Positions 32,119-41,172 of a DNA stretch of 64,000 nucleotides are shown here, piece after piece. The stretch's first letter is position 1. Each line of letters begins with the position of its first letter. The notes under the pieces were generated by a model, which saw nothing but the letters and a program-made list of their open reading frames with translations, ran no database searches and was not told the DNA's origin. A program made the translations under genes and the position numbers. This DNA comes from an uncultured Rhodoferax sp. (GTDB lineage: Bacteria; Pseudomonadota; Gammaproteobacteria; Burkholderiales; Burkholderiaceae_C): the NCBI RefSeq assembly GCF_946221635.1, contig NZ_CAMIHB010000007.1, positions 114,647-178,646 on the forward strand, read 5' to 3'.

Positions 32119-34191
32119 TCAACCCGCGCTGACGGGCACGGTGCCGCTGTCCTGCCGGTCGGGGGCGTGCATGGGCAAGGTGACGGTGAAGGTGGCACCT
32201 GCGCCCGGCCGGCTGTGCACCTCGATGCGTCCACCCAGCACGCTTTGCACCAGGTTGTGCACGATATGCAGGCCCAGACCGGAGCCACCCTGCCCCAGCC
32301 GCGTGGTGAAGAAAGGTTCAAACACCCGGTGCAAGTGGTCTGCGGCAATGCCACGTCCGCTGTCCCGTACTTCGATGACGACCGTACGCGCATCCTGCGC
32401 CCAGGCCTGGACTTCGATCTTCCCTTCTTCGCCGGGCGCAAAGCCATGGAAGACGGCGTTGTTGATGAGGTTGGTCAGCACCTGGCCCAGCGGCCCCGGG
32501 TAGCTGTCCATCAGCAGGTCCGGCTCGATGCGGGTGCTGACGGCACAGCTGGTCTTGCGCAGGGCGGGGTTGAGCGTGACCAAGATCTCTCCCACCACGG
32601 CGGCCAGGTCGAATGCGCGCCGCTGCGAACTGGTCTGGTCCACCGCCACCTGTTTGAAGCCCGCCACCAGCGCCGCAGCGCGGCCCAGGTTGCGCACCAG
32701 GATTTCGGAGGCCAGTTGCATGTCTTCCAGAAAACCCTGCAGGTCGGACTTGCGCAGGCCCTCGCGCATCAGGACCTGGAAGCTTTCGATGCGGTGCTCC
32801 AGTGTGCTGGCCACGGTCAGGCCGTTGCCGATGGGCGTGTTGAGTTCGTGCGCAACGCCCGCCACCAGCGCGCCCAGAGCCGCCAGCTTTTCGCTCTGCA
32901 CCAGCTGGTCCTGCGCAATCTGCAGTGTGTCCAGGGCCTGCGAGAGTTCGCCGTTGGCGCCCTGCAACTCCGCCGTGCGTTGGGCTACGCGGGCCTCCAG
33001 CCGGGCGTTGAGTTCCAGCACGTCTTCCTGCGCCCGCTTGCGCTCGGTGATGTCGAAGTAGGTGAACAGCAGCATGGTGCGGTTCATCTCGTCGAACAGG
33101 CGCGTGGAAAGGGAAATCCAGCGCAGCTCCCCACTGCGCCGGCGCATCTGCACCTCCACATCGCTGAAGACCTGCCCGCTGGCGGTCAGGCGCAGCAGGC
33201 GAGCCCGCTCCTCGGGGTCCACCCAGACATTGAGCGCCAGGCCGGACTTGCCCTGGTCCTCCACCGGGTCGAAACCGAAGGCTTCGAACCAGGCCAGGTT
33301 CCACTGCGTGGTCTGGAACTGGTTTTCGGTGCTGGTGTAGCACATGGGCAAAGGCGACTGGTCAAACAACCGCACGAAGCGCGCCTCGCTTTCCTGCAGT
33401 GCGCGTGCCGCGCGTCGCGCGTCGGTCACGTCGCGCAGCAGCGCGATGATGTAGCGCTCTCCGCGGGATTCGAAGACCACGGCATTGAGCAGTGCTTCGC
33501 GAACCTGTCCCCGTGCCTGCAGGTCCATGGGGAAGTCCTGGACGGCGCCATCCTGCTCCAGCAGGCGAATCAGGCCGTGGCGCTTGTCGGGTTCGGCCCA
33601 GATGCGCAGCTCGGTGGATGTCTTGCCCAGGGCCTGCACCCGCGGCACACCGGTGATGTGCTCAAATGCAGCATTCACCTCGATGTAGTGGCCGTCGCGC
33701 ATGCGCGAGATGGACATGAAATCCGGCGTGAGCTGGAAGGCGGTTCGGAATTGCTCGTGCTCGGTGTTGTGCTCAGTCACATCATGGGCGATCCATACGA
33801 TGTGGGACGGTTCCGCACCGTCTTGCGCAATCAGCGTGCAGTTCACCATGCATTCCCGCTGGACGCCGCCGCGGCGTTGCAGGGTGATCAGATGGTTGCG
33901 GGCCGTACCATGCCGCATGAGTGCGTCCAGGAGTCCGGTGCGCTGTTCGGGAAAGGGCCAGATCTCCAGATCGAACAGGCGTTGCCCCAAGGCTTCCTGG
34001 CTGCGGTAGCCGCTGACGGCCTCGAAGCCCGCATTGGCTTCGGTTATGGTTCCGTCGCTCAGTCGCGTGATGACGATCCAGTCGGCGCTGGTGTTGAAGA
34101 CGCGTGAGAATTTATCCTCCCCGTGCGGCTGCAGCGCGCGCAGAATCCGGCGCTTGAGTGCCTCGGGAAGTAGCCTGGCCAGTATGCCCAT
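32119..34191 (-). CDS. PAS-domain sensor histidine kinase, orphan
   Basis: A 690-residue soluble kinase. Three PAS/PAC units occupy about 25-400 (FNTSADWIVITRLSDG, FQLTPDFMSISRMRDG, LFDQSPLPMCYTS). A coiled coil (EDVLELNARLEARVAQRTAEL) follows, then an H-box GVAHELNTPIGNGL, whose Asn-Thr-Pro pattern is typical of HisKA-like kinases in this group. The ATPase motifs are NLINNAVFHG, DSGRGI and GGSGLGLHI. No membrane segment and no response regulator nearby. The start at 34191 lies beyond a terminator, which excludes the longer in-frame start at 34272. Confidence 0.9.
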   Translation of the reverse strand: MGILARLLPEALKRRILRALQPHGEDKFSRVFNTSADWIVITRLSDGTITEANAGFEAVSGYRSQEALGQRLFDLEIWPFPEQRTGLLDALMRHGTARNHLITLQRRGGVQRECMVNCTLIAQDGAEPSHIVWIAHDVTEHNTEHEQFRTAFQLTPDFMSISRMRDGHYIEVNAAFEHITGVPRVQALGKTSTELRIWAEPDKRHGLIRLLEQDGAVQDFPMDLQARGQVREALLNAVVFESRGERYIIALLRDVTDARRAARALQESEARFVRLFDQSPLPMCYTSTENQFQTTQWNLAWFEAFGFDPVEDQGKSGLALNVWVDPEERARLLRLTASGQVFSDVEVQMRRRSGELRWISLSTRLFDEMNRTMLLFTYFDITERKRAQEDVLELNARLEARVAQRTAELQGANGELSQALDTLQIAQDQLVQSEKLAALGALVAGVAHELNTPIGNGLTVASTLEHRIESFQVLMREGLRKSDLQGFLEDMQLASEILVRNLGRAAALVAGFKQVAVDQTSSQRRAFDLAAVVGEILVTLNPALRKTSCAVSTRIEPDLLMDSYPGPLGQVLTNLINNAVFHGFAPGEEGKIEVQAWAQDARTVVIEVRDSGRGIAADHLHRVFEPFFTTRLGQGGSGLGLHIVHNLVQSVLGGRIEVHSRPGAGATFTVTLPMHAPDRQDSGTVPVSAG

Positions 34192-34242
34192 ACCAACGAA
34201 TGTGTTTGTGTTTTGCCGCCATGGTACCGCGTGCGCCATAAA

Positions 34243-34269
34243 AAAAGCCTGCCACAGGGGCAGGCTTTT
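34243..34269. terminator. Bidirectional intrinsic terminator
   Basis: GCCTGCC and GGCAGGC form a 7-bp core extended by AAAA/TTTT, loop ACAGG. It ends minus-strand transcription from the RNase-barstar side, just before the PAS kinase gene. Confidence 0.85.
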
Positions 34270-34295
34270 CATGGGGCGCCGGTGCGCAGCGGGCC

Positions 34296-34514
34296 TCAGG
34301 CCGCGGCCAACCAGTAGCCCGCATTGAAGGGGCTGCTCATGCGCAATGCGAGTGGAGAAACGTCGAGCAATTTGTCGGTAGGCATCTTCTCGCCGGTCTC
34401 TGCAACGGGTTCCACATCCACGACTTCGGTGGCAAGGGTTTCGCTGCTAGCCTCGTTCGCCCGTTCTGCTTGGCTGTTTTGTGCAGAACGGGCTACAGAA
34501 AAGAATAGAAGCAC
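34296..34514 (-). CDS. Possible small protein (72 aa) after the barstar gene
   Basis: GTG at 34514 lies inside the end of the barstar gene in another frame. The product is acidic in the middle (EASSETLATEVVDVEPVAET) and ends SSPFNAGYWLAAA. Its stop is 27 bases before the terminator at 34243-34269, which fits a last gene of the operon. Against it, a 10-bp inverted repeat (34460-34492) crosses its early codons and no good ribosome site is seen. No function is suggested. Confidence 0.4.
   Translation of the reverse strand: MLLFFSVARSAQNSQAERANEASSETLATEVVDVEPVAETGEKMPTDKLLDVSPLALRMSSPFNAGYWLAAA
34460..34492. other. Perfect 10-bp inverted repeat abutting the barstar stop codon
   Basis: CCCGTTCTGC (34460-34469) and GCAGAACGGG (34483-34492) flank a 13-base loop, directly after the barstar TAG. 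There is no T-run, so it may stabilise the mRNA end rather than terminate. Confidence 0.6.
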
Positions 34515-34894
34515 CGGAACGGTATCTTCCTGTCCCCCCAGTAGTCGGCGGTGTCGCGGAAGATGTCGAGCAGTTGCTCACGTGCTTCCTTGTCGAATTT
34601 GACGTTGGCGGGAATGTGTTCCAACACGGCAATGAAGCCGGGCTGGGGCCCTGACTTGTGCACGGGGTCGGTCATGCAGTCGTACAGGGCGTCGAAGTTC
34701 TTGCTCACGGTGGCAGGCAGCATGAACTGCTGGCCGATCATGTCCAGCACGTCCTGCTTGGTCTGGGCGTTGGCCAGGTTGGCGTACAGGAAGTGGTGTC
34801 CCAGACCCTGGGCAGCTTCCTGCAGATCCGACACGCGGAAGGCGCGGATCGATTGCACGATGTTGGTTCTGACCGTTCGAAGTGGCGTATCCAT
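34493..34894 (-). CDS. Barstar-family ribonuclease inhibitor
   Basis: A 133-residue cytosolic protein of the barstar family. The C-terminal half has PGFIAVLEHIPANVKFDKEA, LLDIFRDTADYWGDRKIPF and the closing RCFYSFL. The family's acidic Asp residues that plug the RNase active site fall in the FRDTADYWGD helix area (approximate). It lies 34 bases downstream of the secreted RNase gene and protects the cytoplasm from it. It is longer than B. amyloliquefaciens barstar (89) through an N-terminal extension. Confidence 0.85.
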   Translation of the reverse strand: MDTPLRTVRTNIVQSIRAFRVSDLQEAAQGLGHHFLYANLANAQTKQDVLDMIGQQFMLPATVSKNFDALYDCMTDPVHKSGPQPGFIAVLEHIPANVKFDKEAREQLLDIFRDTADYWGDRKIPFRCFYSFL

Positions 34895-34928
34895 CCCCGA
34901 TTCTCTTTCTCAAAGTACAAAATTCATC

Positions 34929-35318
34929 TCAAGGCACGATCTTGCGAAAGCTCGCGTAGTGATCGGCCGTGTAGTAACACGCGTCTGGTACCGTGGCTGG
35001 GCCACCGCACACAATCCGGCGTGCGCCGCGATCCTGGGATCCCGGGGTTTTGACGGTGTACTCGCGGTAGTAGCCACGGGTGTTCAGGGGCAGCAAGCGC
35101 TCCCGGTTACCGAAGACCACGCCGTCCTTGGCGTAGGGGAAAGGGCCGCCTTGCCTGACCAGCGCATAGGTGGTTTGGGCTTGGGCCGGCAGACTTCCCA
35201 GTGCAACATCGGCAACGGCTTGCAGGGGCCGCGTGTCTTTGGCGGAAAGTGGGCCGGCGAACAGCGCCGTACCCAAAAACAAGCCAGTGAGTACTAACTT
35301 GGTAAGACCCTTGCGCAC
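34929..35318 (-). CDS. Secreted guanyl-specific ribonuclease (N1/T1, barnase-like)
   Basis: A 129-residue precursor with a signal peptide (about 1-26, LVLTGLFLGTALFAGPLSAK). The mature part shows the microbial RNase pattern: PAQAQTTYALVRQGGPFPYAKDG split as PAQAQTTYALVRQGGP and FPYAKDG, then NRERLLP (base and catalytic Glu), YREYTVKTPG (Glu) and RRIVCGG, ending YYTADHYASFRKI with the catalytic His. All catalytic positions appear present. The next gene encodes its inhibitor. Confidence 0.88.
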   Translation of the reverse strand: MRKGLTKLVLTGLFLGTALFAGPLSAKDTRPLQAVADVALGSLPAQAQTTYALVRQGGPFPYAKDGVVFGNRERLLPLNTRGYYREYTVKTPGSQDRGARRIVCGGPATVPDACYYTADHYASFRKIVP

Positions 35319-35387
35319 CCTGAATCCTTGATTGACTACTGCGGGTAAACCCGAAAAAGCAAGCGCGTAGTGTCGCGTATCCGGTCC

Positions 35388-35424
35388 AAAAAAGCAAGGC
35401 CTTGCTCAATAAATAAGCAAGGCC
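35388..35424 (-). terminator. Intrinsic terminator of maeB
   Basis: On the minus strand GGCCTTGCT and AGCAAGGCC form a 9-bp stem around a TATTTATTG loop, followed by TTGCTTTTTT. It lies 49 bases beyond the maeB stop. Confidence 0.85.
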
Positions 35425-35472
35425 TGCAGGGTTTTCAGCGCCAGGAGTAGGCGCTAACTGTTTTGGAAATCT

Positions 35473-37833
35473 TCAGCGCGTCGCGTTGGCGTCTGCCACT
35501 GTCAGTGCAGTCATGTTCACGATGCGGCGCACTGTCGTGCTGGCGGTCAGAACGTGTACCGGCTTGGCGGCGCCCAGCAGGACCGGGCCAATGGCGATGT
35601 TGCCGCCGGCTGCCGTCTTGAGCAGGTTGTAGGCAATGTTGGCCGCATCGATGTTGGGCAGCACCAGCAGGTTGGCATCGCCCTGCAGCGTGCTGTTGGG
35701 CATCAGCGCCTTGCGGGCAGCGCCGTCCAGTGCCACGTCGCCATGCATTTCGCCGTCCACATCCAGCCAGGGCGCCTGTTGTTGCAGCAAGGCCAGGGTC
35801 TTGCGCATCTTGATGGCGCTGGGTTCATTGCTGCTGCCGAAGTTGGAATGGCTCAGCAGGGCGGCCTTGGGCTTGATGCCGAAGCGCATCATTTCCTCGG
35901 CGGCCATGACGGTGATCTCGCACAACTCTTCGGCCGTGGGGTCGTAGTTGACGTGGGTATCCACCAGGAACACCTGGCGTCCCGGCAGCATGAGACCGTT
36001 CATGCAGGCGTAGATCTGCACGTCCTGCGGCGTGCTGGGGCTGCCGCCGGGGCGCTTGCCGATGACCTGGTCGATGTAGTGCAGGTGCAAGGCGGTGGTG
36101 CCCCAGGTACCGCAGATCAGGCCATCCACGTCGCCCTTGTGCAGCAGCATGGAGCCAATCAGCGTCAGGCGGCGGCGCATCTCGATCTTGGCCACTGGCA
36201 CGGTGACGCCCTTGCGCTCCGCCATGCGGTGGTAGGTCTGCCAGAAGTCGCGGTAGCGGTGGTCCTGCTCGACGTTGACCACGTTGTAGTCCACGCCCTC
36301 CCGCAGGCGCAGACCGAATTTTTCCACGCGCTCGGCAATCACGGCTGGGCGGCCGATCAGTGTGGGCAGGGCCAGGCGTTCGTCGACCACGATCTGGGCG
36401 GCACGCAGCACGCGCTCGTCCTCGCCCTCGGCATAGGCCACACGCTTCTTGAGCGCCTTCTTGGCGGCCGTGAAGATCGGCTTCATGGTGTTGCCCGAGG
36501 CGTAGACAAAACTTTGCAGCTTTTCCCGGTAGGCATCCATGTCCTGGATGGGGCGCAGCGCCACGCCACTGTCCACCGCGGCCTGGGCGACCGCGGGCGC
36601 GATCTTCATCATCAGGCGTGGATCGAAGGGCTTGGGGATCAGGTACTCGGGGCCGAAGGCCAGCTTCTCTCCGAGGTAGGCAGCGGCCACCACCTCGCTT
36701 TGCTCGGCCTGGGCCAGCTCGGCGATGGCATGCACCGCGGCGATTTCCATTTCATCGGTGATGGTGGATGCGCCCGCATCCAGCGCGCCGCGGAAGATAT
36801 AGGGGAAGCACAGGACGTTGTTGACCTGGTTGGGGTAGTCGGTGCGGCCGGTCGCCATGATGGCGTCGTCGCGCACGGCCTTCACTTCCTCGGGCAGGAT
36901 TTCGGGCGTCGGGTTGGCCAGGGCAAAGATCAAGGGTTTGGCCGCCATGGTCTGCACCATGTCCGCCTTGAGCACACCGCCGGCGGAAAGGCCCAGGAAG
37001 ATGTCGGCACCAGCGATGACATCACGCAGGCTGCGTGCACCGGTCTTCTGGGCGAACTGGATCTTGTCCTCGTCCATCAGTTCGGTGCGGCCCTCATAGA
37101 CCACGCCGGCCAGATCCGTCACGAAGATGTTGCTCCGCGGCAGCCCCAGCTTGACCAGCAGGTTCAGGCAGGCCAGTGCCGCAGCGCCCGCTCCCGATGT
37201 GACGAGTTTGACCTTCTTCAGGTCTTTGCCGACGACCTTGAGGCCGTTGAGCAGGCCTGCCGCCACCACGATGGCGGTTCCGTGCTGGTCGTCATGGAAG
37301 ACCGGGATCTTCATGCGCTCGCGCAGCTTGCGTTCCACATAGAAGCAGTCGGGCGCCTTGATGTCTTCGAGGTTGATGCCGCCGAAGGTGGGCTCCAACG
37401 CGGCGATGATGTCCACCAGCTTGTCGAGGTCGTGCTTCTCGTTGATTTCGATGTCGAAGACATCGATGCCTGCGAACTTCTTGAACAGCACGCCCTTGCC
37501 TTCCATCACGGGCTTGGACGCCAGCGGGCCAATATCGCCCAGACCCAGCACGGCCGTGCCGTTGGAGATCACCGCCACGAGGTTGCCGCGGCTGGTGTAC
37601 TTGAAGGCGTTGTTGGGGTCCTTGACGATCTCTTCGCAGGGCGCGGCGACACCGGGCGAGTAGGCCAGGGCCAGGTCGTGCTGGTTGCTCAGCTGCTTGG
37701 TCGGTGTGACGGCGATTTTGCCGGGGGTGGGGAACTCATGGTATTCCAGCGCCGCCTGGCGCAACTGGACTTTCTTCTCTGCGGAGTTCGAAACAGGGGG
37801 ATGCGGCGTGAGGGGTGCGGATGGCTGGGTCAT
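35473..37833 (-). CDS. maeB: NADP-dependent malic enzyme with phosphotransacetylase-like C-terminus
   Basis: Oxidative decarboxylation of malate to pyruvate. The 786-residue protein joins a malic enzyme (residues 1-425) to a PTA-like domain (about 430-780), the usual MaeB architecture. N-terminal motifs are ALAYSPGVAAPCEEI, FHDDQHGTAIVVAAGL and GAGAAALACLNLL (NADP loop). The PTA part has AEGEDERVLRAAQ and LPNIDAANIAYNLLK; such domains are regulatory. The start at 37833 follows AGGATCC. Confidence 0.96.
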   Translation of the reverse strand: MTQPSAPLTPHPPVSNSAEKKVQLRQAALEYHEFPTPGKIAVTPTKQLSNQHDLALAYSPGVAAPCEEIVKDPNNAFKYTSRGNLVAVISNGTAVLGLGDIGPLASKPVMEGKGVLFKKFAGIDVFDIEINEKHDLDKLVDIIAALEPTFGGINLEDIKAPDCFYVERKLRERMKIPVFHDDQHGTAIVVAAGLLNGLKVVGKDLKKVKLVTSGAGAAALACLNLLVKLGLPRSNIFVTDLAGVVYEGRTELMDEDKIQFAQKTGARSLRDVIAGADIFLGLSAGGVLKADMVQTMAAKPLIFALANPTPEILPEEVKAVRDDAIMATGRTDYPNQVNNVLCFPYIFRGALDAGASTITDEMEIAAVHAIAELAQAEQSEVVAAAYLGEKLAFGPEYLIPKPFDPRLMMKIAPAVAQAAVDSGVALRPIQDMDAYREKLQSFVYASGNTMKPIFTAAKKALKKRVAYAEGEDERVLRAAQIVVDERLALPTLIGRPAVIAERVEKFGLRLREGVDYNVVNVEQDHRYRDFWQTYHRMAERKGVTVPVAKIEMRRRLTLIGSMLLHKGDVDGLICGTWGTTALHLHYIDQVIGKRPGGSPSTPQDVQIYACMNGLMLPGRQVFLVDTHVNYDPTAEELCEITVMAAEEMMRFGIKPKAALLSHSNFGSSNEPSAIKMRKTLALLQQQAPWLDVDGEMHGDVALDGAARKALMPNSTLQGDANLLVLPNIDAANIAYNLLKTAAGGNIAIGPVLLGAAKPVHVLTASTTVRRIVNMTALTVADANATR

Positions 37834-37972
37834 GAAGGATCCTCTGCGGTGAAGCGGCTTGGCATGGTGGCCATGCCGCTTCACGCGTTGATGGGTGTTG
37901 GATTGTAGACCTGCCTCTCTAGACGCACATCGCAGAGGCGTGCAACTTTATGCGAATAAAGAATGGGGTTAT

Positions 37973-39163
37973 TCAGGGCTGGGTGAGCTTGCTTTGCTCC
38001 ATGCGGCGTGCCGTGCCCTTGCCGGTCAGGACGAAGCCACGTTGCACACCATTGCCGTCCAGGAACTGCCACAGCCCCTCGCCATCACCGGTTTGCCAGG
38101 TGCCGGTCTGTGCGGGGTGCGGGGCCGCGACCACGATCGGCAGCGCCGGCGTTTTCACGCTGACGGGCATCAGCGGAAAAACCAGCGGCGTTGGTGTGCC
38201 GGCCAGCGTGGCGGCGAGCGCCTTGGCCGCGTTCATGATGGGCATGACGTAGGGCAGGGTGCGTTGGCCGGCCGAGGCGTATTGCGCGCAGTCGCCCAGG
38301 GCGTAGACATCGGCGGCCGAGGTTTGCAGCAGCGCGTCCACCACAATGCCGCGCTCGCAGGCCAGGCCCGCCGCGGCGGCCAGCGTGGTGTCAGCGCGCA
38401 GTCCTACGGCGCTGAGTACCAGGTCTGCTGCCACGGTGGTGCCGTCGGCCAGTTGCGCGCGCAGGCCGGTGCCGGTGCTGTCCACGGCAGAGACCGTGGT
38501 GCCGAAATGCCAGACTACTCCGAGTGCCGCCAGTGCCGTCTGCAGCTGTTCGCCGGCCTGTGCCGGCAGCAAGAGCGACAGCGGGCGCGGCGAGGGATCC
38601 ACCACATGCACGGTCACGCCAGCGTGCGCCAGGTCGTTGGCAAACTCGCAGCCAATCAGGCCCGCACCCAGGATGAGCACGGTCCTGGGCGCCGCAGGCT
38701 CCAGGCCCAGGGCCTGGTGGAAGACGCCAAAGTCATCCAGGTTGTTGATGGACTTCACCTGGTCTGCGGCCGTGCCACCAAGGGGGACGCGGATGGGCTG
38801 CGCCCCCGTGGACAGCACCAGACGGCTGTAGTGCAGGGTTTGCGTCTGGCCCTGGTGACGCAGCACCACGCGGTGCGCGGCGGTGTCCAGCGACTCCACA
38901 TGGTGGTGGGCCAGCAGCGTGACGTTGAGCGTCTCCACCATCTTGGCAGCGGGGGTACTCACCAACTGGGCCGGTGTGCGCTGTTGCGCGTAGGCGTTGG
39001 ACAGCGTGGGTTTGGCGTAGAAGTCTCCGCTGTCTGTGGTGACCAGCACAATGGGCGTTGTGGTGTCGAGCTTGCGAAACTCGCGGGCTGTGGTCCAGCC
39101 GGCCAGACCGGCGCCGACGATGACAAGCGGGGCCGGGGTGGTGGTGTGGGGGGAGTCGTTCAT
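37973..39163 (-). CDS. FAD-dependent oxidoreductase, rubredoxin-reductase-like
   Basis: A 396-residue pyridine nucleotide-disulfide type reductase. The FAD loop is IVGAGLAGWTTAREF near residue 13, the NAD loop ILGAGLIGCEFANDL near 150, and VYALGDCAQY binds the FAD ribityl. It resembles rubredoxin-NAD(+) reductase, with a short C-terminal domain. No rubredoxin gene is adjacent. The start at 39163 gives MNDSPHTTTPAP, a short flexible lead. Confidence 0.9.
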   Translation of the reverse strand: MNDSPHTTTPAPLVIVGAGLAGWTTAREFRKLDTTTPIVLVTTDSGDFYAKPTLSNAYAQQRTPAQLVSTPAAKMVETLNVTLLAHHHVESLDTAAHRVVLRHQGQTQTLHYSRLVLSTGAQPIRVPLGGTAADQVKSINNLDDFGVFHQALGLEPAAPRTVLILGAGLIGCEFANDLAHAGVTVHVVDPSPRPLSLLLPAQAGEQLQTALAALGVVWHFGTTVSAVDSTGTGLRAQLADGTTVAADLVLSAVGLRADTTLAAAAGLACERGIVVDALLQTSAADVYALGDCAQYASAGQRTLPYVMPIMNAAKALAATLAGTPTPLVFPLMPVSVKTPALPIVVAAPHPAQTGTWQTGDGEGLWQFLDGNGVQRGFVLTGKGTARRMEQSKLTQP

Positions 39164-39270
39164 GGGTGAAGTCAAAGGTCGGGGAAGGCGTACCACGTAT
39201 TAAAGCCCAAGCCGTGGCGAGTACCCCTTGGCGAGCGCAGGTCAGGGGGGCGCCGGTATTCTCCGCACCC

Positions 39271-40476
39271 ATGAAATCCTCCTTTTTCGGCACCGCACTG
39301 GTGCTTGGCCTGCTGTCGGCCATCGGTCCTTTTGCCATCGACATGTACCTGCCGGCACTGCCCTCCATCGGGCAAAGCCTGGGCGCGTCCATGGGGGCCG
39401 TGCAGGCCAGCCTCATGGCCTTCTTCATCGCCTTGGGCATCGGCCAGATCATCTATGGACCGGTCTCTGACATGGTCGGCCGCAAGGCCCCGCTGTACTT
39501 TGGTCTGGTGCTGTTTGCTGTGGCGAGCGTGGGCTGCGCGCTGGCGCCCGACATCCACACCCTGGTAGTGCTGCGCTTCATCCAGGGCCTGGGCGCCTGC
39601 GCCGGCATGGTGGTGCCGCGCGCCGTGGTGCGCGACCTGCACACCGGCCACGACGCGGCCCGCCTCATGTCCCTGCTGATGCTGGTGTTCAGCGTCTCGC
39701 CCATCCTGGCGCCATTGGCCGGCAGCATGCTGATCGAGACCATAGGCTGGCGCAGCGTGTTCTGGGCCGTCATGGTGGCGGCCGTGCTGGGCCTGATCCT
39801 GCTGGCCACCAGCCTGCCCGAGACGCGCCCGCCCGAAGAGCGGGTCAACAGCAGCGTGGGCAGTGCCTTGGCGGCTTACGGCGTGTTGCTGCGGGACCGG
39901 CATTTCCTCGGGCTGGTGTTCATCGGTGCCTTCGGTATCTCCAGCTTCTTTGCCTACCTGGCGAATTCGTCCTTTGTGCTGATCGACCACTACGGCCTCA
40001 CGCCGCGCCAGTACAGCCTGGCGTTCGCTGCCAATGCGGCGTCCTTCATTGGCATCTCGCAGTTCACCGGCAAGCTCAGTGCGCGCTTCGGCCTGGTCCG
40101 GCTGGTGAAATTTGCCGTGGTGGGCTATGCGCTCATGATGACACTGCTGCTGGCCGTGAACCTGGCGGGCGTGGAATCGCTGCGGGTGATGATCGTCATG
40201 CTGTTCATCGGCTACGGCTTCCTGGGGCTGGTGGTGCCAACCACGGCCGTGCTGGCGCTGGATGAGCATGGCGAGATTGCCGGCACGGCGTCGGCCCTCA
40301 TGGGGACTTTGCAGTTCGTCACCGGCGCCGCGGTCATGGCCCTGAGCGGTGCCTTTGCGGATGGCACCGCCCGCCCCATGATTGCCGGCATTGCCGGTTC
40401 GGCTATCGTGGCGTTTGTCATGGCCCGCATCACCTTGCGCGGCCATGGGCATGTGAAGGAGACGCACCATGGCTGA
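39271..40476 (+). CDS. Bcr/CflA-family multidrug efflux MFS transporter
   Basis: A 401-residue, 12-segment drug/H+ antiporter. The hallmarks are AIDMYLPALPSI in the first helix, YGPVSDMVGRKAPLYFG (motif A) and RFIQGLGACAGMVVPRAVVRD split as RFIQGLGACAGMVV and PRAVVRDL (motif B/C region). It matches Bcr/CflA transporters for bicyclomycin and chloramphenicol-like drugs. Substrate is not known. An 8-base overlap with the next gene suggests an operon. Confidence 0.92.
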   Translation: MKSSFFGTALVLGLLSAIGPFAIDMYLPALPSIGQSLGASMGAVQASLMAFFIALGIGQIIYGPVSDMVGRKAPLYFGLVLFAVASVGCALAPDIHTLVVLRFIQGLGACAGMVVPRAVVRDLHTGHDAARLMSLLMLVFSVSPILAPLAGSMLIETIGWRSVFWAVMVAAVLGLILLATSLPETRPPEERVNSSVGSALAAYGVLLRDRHFLGLVFIGAFGISSFFAYLANSSFVLIDHYGLTPRQYSLAFAANAASFIGISQFTGKLSARFGLVRLVKFAVVGYALMMTLLLAVNLAGVESLRVMIVMLFIGYGFLGLVVPTTAVLALDEHGEIAGTASALMGTLQFVTGAAVMALSGAFADGTARPMIAGIAGSAIVAFVMARITLRGHGHVKETHHG

Positions 40477-41152
40477 TATCGTCGTTCAACAACCTGCGCA
40501 GCAGGCCCAGCAACTCTTCCTGTTGCACCACGGCGTGGGTGCTACGCCCCAGGGGCTGGTGCCGCTGGGGCAGCGCCTGGCGGCTGTGTTCCCCAATGCC
40601 CTCATCGTCGCGCTGCAATCACCGTTCCCGTCTGACTTTGGCCAGGGCTTCCAGTGGTTCTCGGTGCAGGGCATCACCGAAGAGAACCGCCCCGCACGCA
40701 TCGCCGCCGTCATGCCGCAGTTCGTGCAGTGCGTGCAGGACTGGCAGGTGCGCAGCGGCGTGGCGCCTGAGGCCACGGCGCTCATCGGCTTCTCGCAGGG
40801 CGCCATCATGGCGCTGGAGGCCAGCCAGGGTGAAGCGCATCTGGCCGGCCGTGTGGTGGCCCTGTCGGGCCGCTATGCCCAGCTGCCGCGCGCGCCGCAC
40901 GCACACACGACCATCCACATGGTGCACGGCAAGAACGATGGCGTGATCCACTACGGCTACACCGTCAGCGGTGCGGAGCACCTCATCAGCCTGGGGGCCG
41001 ATGTGACGGCGGATGTGATTCCCTTTCTGGGCCACGAAGTCAATGCGGAGGTGGTGGATACCGTGCTGGAGCGCCTGCAGGGCCATCTGCCCAAGCGCCA
41101 CTGGGAGGCAGTACACCGCGCGGCCGAGGAAGAAGGCGGCGCAGAGGACTGA
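40469..41152 (+). CDS. Esterase, phospholipase/carboxylesterase (YpfH-like)
   Basis: A 227-residue alpha/beta hydrolase. The nucleophile is in IGFSQGAIMALE, Asp in HGKNDGVIHYG and His in FLGHEVNAE. LFLLHHGVGATPQGLVPLG begins the fold. It resembles E. coli YpfH. It overlaps the drug transporter gene by eight bases, hinting at a shared detoxification role (inference). Confidence 0.9.
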   Translation: MADIVVQQPAQQAQQLFLLHHGVGATPQGLVPLGQRLAAVFPNALIVALQSPFPSDFGQGFQWFSVQGITEENRPARIAAVMPQFVQCVQDWQVRSGVAPEATALIGFSQGAIMALEASQGEAHLAGRVVALSGRYAQLPRAPHAHTTIHMVHGKNDGVIHYGYTVSGAEHLISLGADVTADVIPFLGHEVNAEVVDTVLERLQGHLPKRHWEAVHRAAEEEGGAED

Positions 41153-41172
41153 GACCACCCGCGTCGGTGGAC

